Translations under genes and position numbers: made by a program
Shown: piece by piece, positions 59,854 to 64,000 of the stretch
Layout: the number at the start of each line of letters is the position of its first letter
Position numbering within the stretch: the stretch's first letter is position 1
Notes under the pieces: generated by a model
The model's database searches: none
Told to the model about the DNA's origin: nothing
The model's input: only the letters and a program-made list of their open reading frames with translations
NCBI GenBank assembly: GCA_903895255.1
Contig: CAITTG010000079.1
Span: 1-64,000 of the forward strand
Origin: an uncultured Verrucomicrobia subdivision 3 bacterium
GTDB lineage: Bacteria; Verrucomicrobiota; Verrucomicrobiia; Limisphaerales; UBA11358
DNA length: 64,000 nt
Reading direction: 5' to 3'

Positions 59854-61212
59854 TCAATCCACTTGATCGCCGTTTTTGGAAAATTCCAGCCGAATGCGGC
59901 CGAGGGTTAGCACCAGCAATTGCAGCACAATGAGGCGAGTCACCAGGTTCCAGCCGAATACCAGGCTGGAATGATAATCCGGGGCGTCCTCGTAACGGAT
60001 TAACTGGGAAAAAACCGAGCTGGCCACCACAAACAAGGTGGCCCAGCGGGTGTTCACCACCAGGGCGAGCAGGGCGCAGGGCAGCCCGTAAAACAGGATG
60101 AACTGCAGGTGTGGGTTGGCATTCATTTGGATCACTGCCACCAGCCCGAGCATGGCCGTCGCGATCAGGATCGTTCGCCAATTGGTCTGCCAGTCTTTTA
60201 CCAGGGAAGTTTTTTCATCACTTGCACCCGATGGGGGATTGACCACCCAATGTTTGAATAAGCGATAAACTCGCAACCAGCGTAGCGGGAAAAATTCAAA
60301 ACCAGTCCGGATCAGGGAATCGTAAAGAGTGAGCGTTCGCCCAGTCAATTGGTCGCGAAACATTTCCCGGGACCCGGGTTCGTCGCCGGGATTTGTGGTT
60401 GCGGGTTGCAGCCATTTGGCTTGCAGACGCTCCCAGCGCTGCCGGTAGCGCTCCAGTTTGCGGGCAGCGGTCGGGGGGACCAGTTCCCGGGCATAATGCT
60501 GCCGCGCGATGATGCCGCTGCGGAGGTGGGCGTGATGCGGGGCCTGGTAAATGGCGGACATATCCGCCTCTTTGAGGGCGGTCATCCGCGGCGAAAAGGG
60601 AACGTCCAAAAATCCGCTCAGGTCGCGGCAGACCTCTTCGGTATGATCCACGAGTTTCGCATAATCCACGCGGAAAACGCGCGCGCCTCGCCCTTCAATC
60701 CGTTCGAGCTGGTGCAAGGCCTGTTCTTGGGAATAAATCAACCGGCTGAGCATCCCGGCACGCCCAAAAAAACGGGAAGTTTGCCCGGCTTTCAGCACGC
60801 TGCGGTAAACTTCCACCGGATTGCGCCAGATGAAAATGAAGGCGGCGCGGGGATACTCCCGGTGCAGCTGTTCCAGCCGGGTGCAATAGAAGGGTGATTT
60901 TTCCCCGCAGACGGTCGCCCCCTTCTTGGTGGCAAAGGCGCGGTACAAATCCAGCGGGGTGCGGATTTGGTAGAGCCTCCGATACACATTCGGAGGGGTC
61001 AACCCGTGGCGCGAGAGCGCCTGGTTGTAAAATTCCATGCGCGCCGCCCAATTCCGCTTGAAGCGCCGCTGAAGCAAGGGTGCCGGAAAATTCCAGACAT
61101 CGCACTCATACATCAGCGCGATTTCCGGGTTTTGATTCAGCAGCGAGCAGAGCAGGGAGGTGCCGGAACGAAAGATCCCGACGATAAACACTGGGTTTTC
61201 GTTCAATGGCAT
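59854..61212 (-). CDS. Sulfotransferase fused to a C-terminal membrane domain
   Basis: The 452-residue protein has an N-terminal PAPS-dependent sulfotransferase domain (about 1-300): the 5'-phosphosulfate loop FIVGIFRSGTSLLCSLL, the GEKSPFYCTRLEQLHREYP block, the 3'-phosphate region FIFIWRNPVEVYRSVLKAG and RVDYAKLVDHTEEVCRDL. Residues about 345-445 form four predicted transmembrane helices (TILIATAMLGLVAVIQM, FILFYGLPCALLALVV, WATLFVVASSVFSQLI, LVTRLIVLQLLVLTLG). The latter resembles membrane modules fronting some signalling proteins. Membrane-tethered sulfation of a glycan or lipid is inferred. It is convergent with cysC and followed upstream by a mannose-1-phosphate guanylyltransferase gene. 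Confidence 0.88.
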   Translation of the reverse strand: MPLNENPVFIVGIFRSGTSLLCSLLNQNPEIALMYECDVWNFPAPLLQRRFKRNWAARMEFYNQALSRHGLTPPNVYRRLYQIRTPLDLYRAFATKKGATVCGEKSPFYCTRLEQLHREYPRAAFIFIWRNPVEVYRSVLKAGQTSRFFGRAGMLSRLIYSQEQALHQLERIEGRGARVFRVDYAKLVDHTEEVCRDLSGFLDVPFSPRMTALKEADMSAIYQAPHHAHLRSGIIARQHYARELVPPTAARKLERYRQRWERLQAKWLQPATTNPGDEPGSREMFRDQLTGRTLTLYDSLIRTGFEFFPLRWLRVYRLFKHWVVNPPSGASDEKTSLVKDWQTNWRTILIATAMLGLVAVIQMNANPHLQFILFYGLPCALLALVVNTRWATLFVVASSVFSQLIRYEDAPDYHSSLVFGWNLVTRLIVLQLLVLTLGRIRLEFSKNGDQVD

Positions 61213-61310
61213 ATATCAAAACAAACAATAGCAAGAGCCACCAAACGGTCGCAATCCCGAATGCCCCAAATTAAATGGTGCCGGTGGAAATTGGCGGCGA
61301 CTTGCGCCAA

Positions 61311-62441
61311 TCAAACCAGTTTTTTCCATTTTTTATCGGCGCCCAATCGCTTGACGAGGTCCTTGATTTTCTGCGCCTCGGCCTTGGTGGCGATCAGCAC
61401 GGCATCATCGGTCTGCACCACGATGGTGTCCTGCAAGCCCACCAGGGTGATGGGAGTGCGGTTTTTCGTGCGGGCGTCGAACACAATGTTGCGGGCGGCG
61501 TCCACGTGGAGGAATTCACCCACGCCGCAGTTGCCGGCGGCATCCGGGGCCAGATGCCGCGCCAGTGCCGGCCAGGCGCCCAGGTCATCCCAGACAAACT
61601 TTCCATCCGCGCAAACCACATTGGTGGCGGGTTCGAGCAGGGCAAAATCAATGGAGATTTTTTTGATGTCCGGATATTCCTTCGCCAGCAGGCGGGCGAG
61701 TTTGGCGGGTTGGGCGGCCACTTTCACCCAGCGCTGGCTGGCGGCATACATTTCGGGCTGGTGCGCTTTCAACCCCGCCACCACGGTGGCGTAACTCCAG
61801 ACAAACATGCCGGCATTCCAGCGGTATTTGCCGCTGGCCAGATAGCTCTCAGCGGTCGCGAGGTTGGGTTTTTCCACAAATTGTTCCGCCCGGTAAAAAG
61901 TGGTGGCGTAGGGCATGCCGCCGGGCGGTGGTGGGAGCTGGGCGCCGGTGCGAATGTAACCGTAGCCGGTCGCGGGTTCGGTGGGTTTGATGCCAATGGT
62001 CACGATCACCTCGGCACGGCTGGCCACCGTCAGCGCATCTGTCAGGACCTGCTGGAATTCCTTTTCACTAGGAATGACATGGTCGGCGGGCAGCACAGCC
62101 ATGACTCCCCTGGTGGAGCGGGCACCCACCAGCGCGGCCCCGAGGGCCACGGCGGCGCAAGTGTCCCGGCCCATGGGCTCGGCCACGACATTGTCCTTGG
62201 GCAGTTTGGGCAGTTGTTTACGCACCGCGGCCGCCTGGGTCTGATTCGTGATGATGAAAATGTTTTTGAGCGGGACCAGCGGCAGCACCCGGTCCACGGC
62301 CTGTTGCAGGAAGGAGCGCTTGCCGATCAGCGTGAGCAGTTGCTTGGGGGTTTTCTCCCGGCTCAAAGGCCAGAAACGCTCGCCGCGACCGCCGGCCATG
62401 ATGACGACAAAGTGATCCTGATTTTGGATGCTGGATTTCAT
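61311..62441 (-). CDS. manC: Mannose-1-phosphate guanylyltransferase
   Basis: The 376-residue nucleotidyltransferase makes GDP-mannose. The N-terminal motif is FVVIMAGGRGERFWPLSRE followed by TPKQLL, the pyrophosphorylase signature; VLPADHVIP and GYGYIRTG are family blocks, and VEKPNLATAESYLASGKYRWNAGMF is the sugar-binding region. It lacks the C-terminal phosphomannose isomerase (cupin) domain of bifunctional ManC/AlgA. The start at 62441 (MKSSIQNQDH) is preferred; an ATG 18 bases upstream is possible. It precedes the sulfotransferase gene on the same strand by about 100 bases, linking mannose-containing glycan synthesis with sulfation by context only. Confidence 0.93.
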   Translation of the reverse strand: MKSSIQNQDHFVVIMAGGRGERFWPLSREKTPKQLLTLIGKRSFLQQAVDRVLPLVPLKNIFIITNQTQAAAVRKQLPKLPKDNVVAEPMGRDTCAAVALGAALVGARSTRGVMAVLPADHVIPSEKEFQQVLTDALTVASRAEVIVTIGIKPTEPATGYGYIRTGAQLPPPPGGMPYATTFYRAEQFVEKPNLATAESYLASGKYRWNAGMFVWSYATVVAGLKAHQPEMYAASQRWVKVAAQPAKLARLLAKEYPDIKKISIDFALLEPATNVVCADGKFVWDDLGAWPALARHLAPDAAGNCGVGEFLHVDAARNIVFDARTKNRTPITLVGLQDTIVVQTDDAVLIATKAEAQKIKDLVKRLGADKKWKKLV

Positions 62442-62560
62442 AATGTTTTCCCCGCGCAAGCTAACATCTCCCGGGGGATGGGGGGAAGTCCAAAGTCCGG
62501 CGGCCGCAGTGGTGACAATTAGGCTTTCGCCGCCCCCCCGCCTTCGGCTAAAGTGCCGTC

Positions 62561-64000
<1,440 letters not shown>

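Overview
The window reads as chromosomal DNA of a free-living, glycan-degrading Gram-negative bacterium of the Verrucomicrobiota, most likely near the Pedosphaera/Limisphaera lineage. This is inferred from the combination of PEP-CTERM secreted proteins, scattered pseudopilins with the [25 protein letters not shown]-terminus, an autotransporter-type beta-strand-repeat giant, secreted proteins ending in a W...FYR(L/V) module, high GC and many secreted glycan enzymes. No rRNA, tRNA, CRISPR array, prophage or insertion sequence was recognised.

Layout. 0.2-3.7 kb (minus): class I fumarase, with its alpha and beta genes separated by a MazF-type toxin-antitoxin pair and two tandem PEP-CTERM paralogues. 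3.86-4.06 kb: an inverted-repeat element. 4.1-10.6 kb (minus): a glycan-handling block with SGNH esterase, YhcH-family protein, His-rich membrane protein, lipoprotein arylsulfatase and OprB-like porin. 10.7-12.6 kb (plus): marC and alr. 12.65-13.1 kb (minus): a second toxin-antitoxin locus whose RelE/ParE toxin carries an in-frame TGA. 14.0-20.7 kb (plus): a TetR regulator with two matching operator sites, followed by a complete, translationally coupled RND efflux operon (pump, adaptor, outer-membrane channel). 20.8-27.5 kb: an unusual subtilase, a 51-residue membrane protein, a lactonase, rpsU, a sugar isomerase/epimerase and RNase R with a long basic tail.

27.7-45 kb is a secreted-protein and beta-glucan region. 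It holds an S74-chaperone surface protein with a small partner, a histidine kinase/NarL response regulator pair, a 1032-residue multi-module carbohydrate-binding-like protein, a pseudopilin, a small CBM-like protein, a GH16 beta-glucanase, a GH9 glucanase and a VCBS-repeat protein. No SusC/SusD pair is present, so this is not a Bacteroidota-type PUL. 45-51 kb holds a metallophosphoesterase, YjbQ, a TPR/coiled-coil protein, an HNH nuclease and an XylR-type regulator. 51.2-58.5 kb holds a 2022-residue beta-strand-repeat protein followed by another pseudopilin, each gene ending in a strong terminator.

58.6-64 kb holds a Spy-like protein, APS kinase (cysC), a sulfotransferase fused to a membrane domain, mannose-1-phosphate guanylyltransferase, a small YkvA-like protein, and tgt running off the right edge. 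The most interesting signals are the APS kinase/membrane-sulfotransferase pair, the repeated pairing of large secreted protein plus pseudopilin, the recurrent C-terminal FYR module, the interrupted fumarase locus and the toxin gene stopped by one TGA codon. All functional statements come from reading the sequence; no searches were run.
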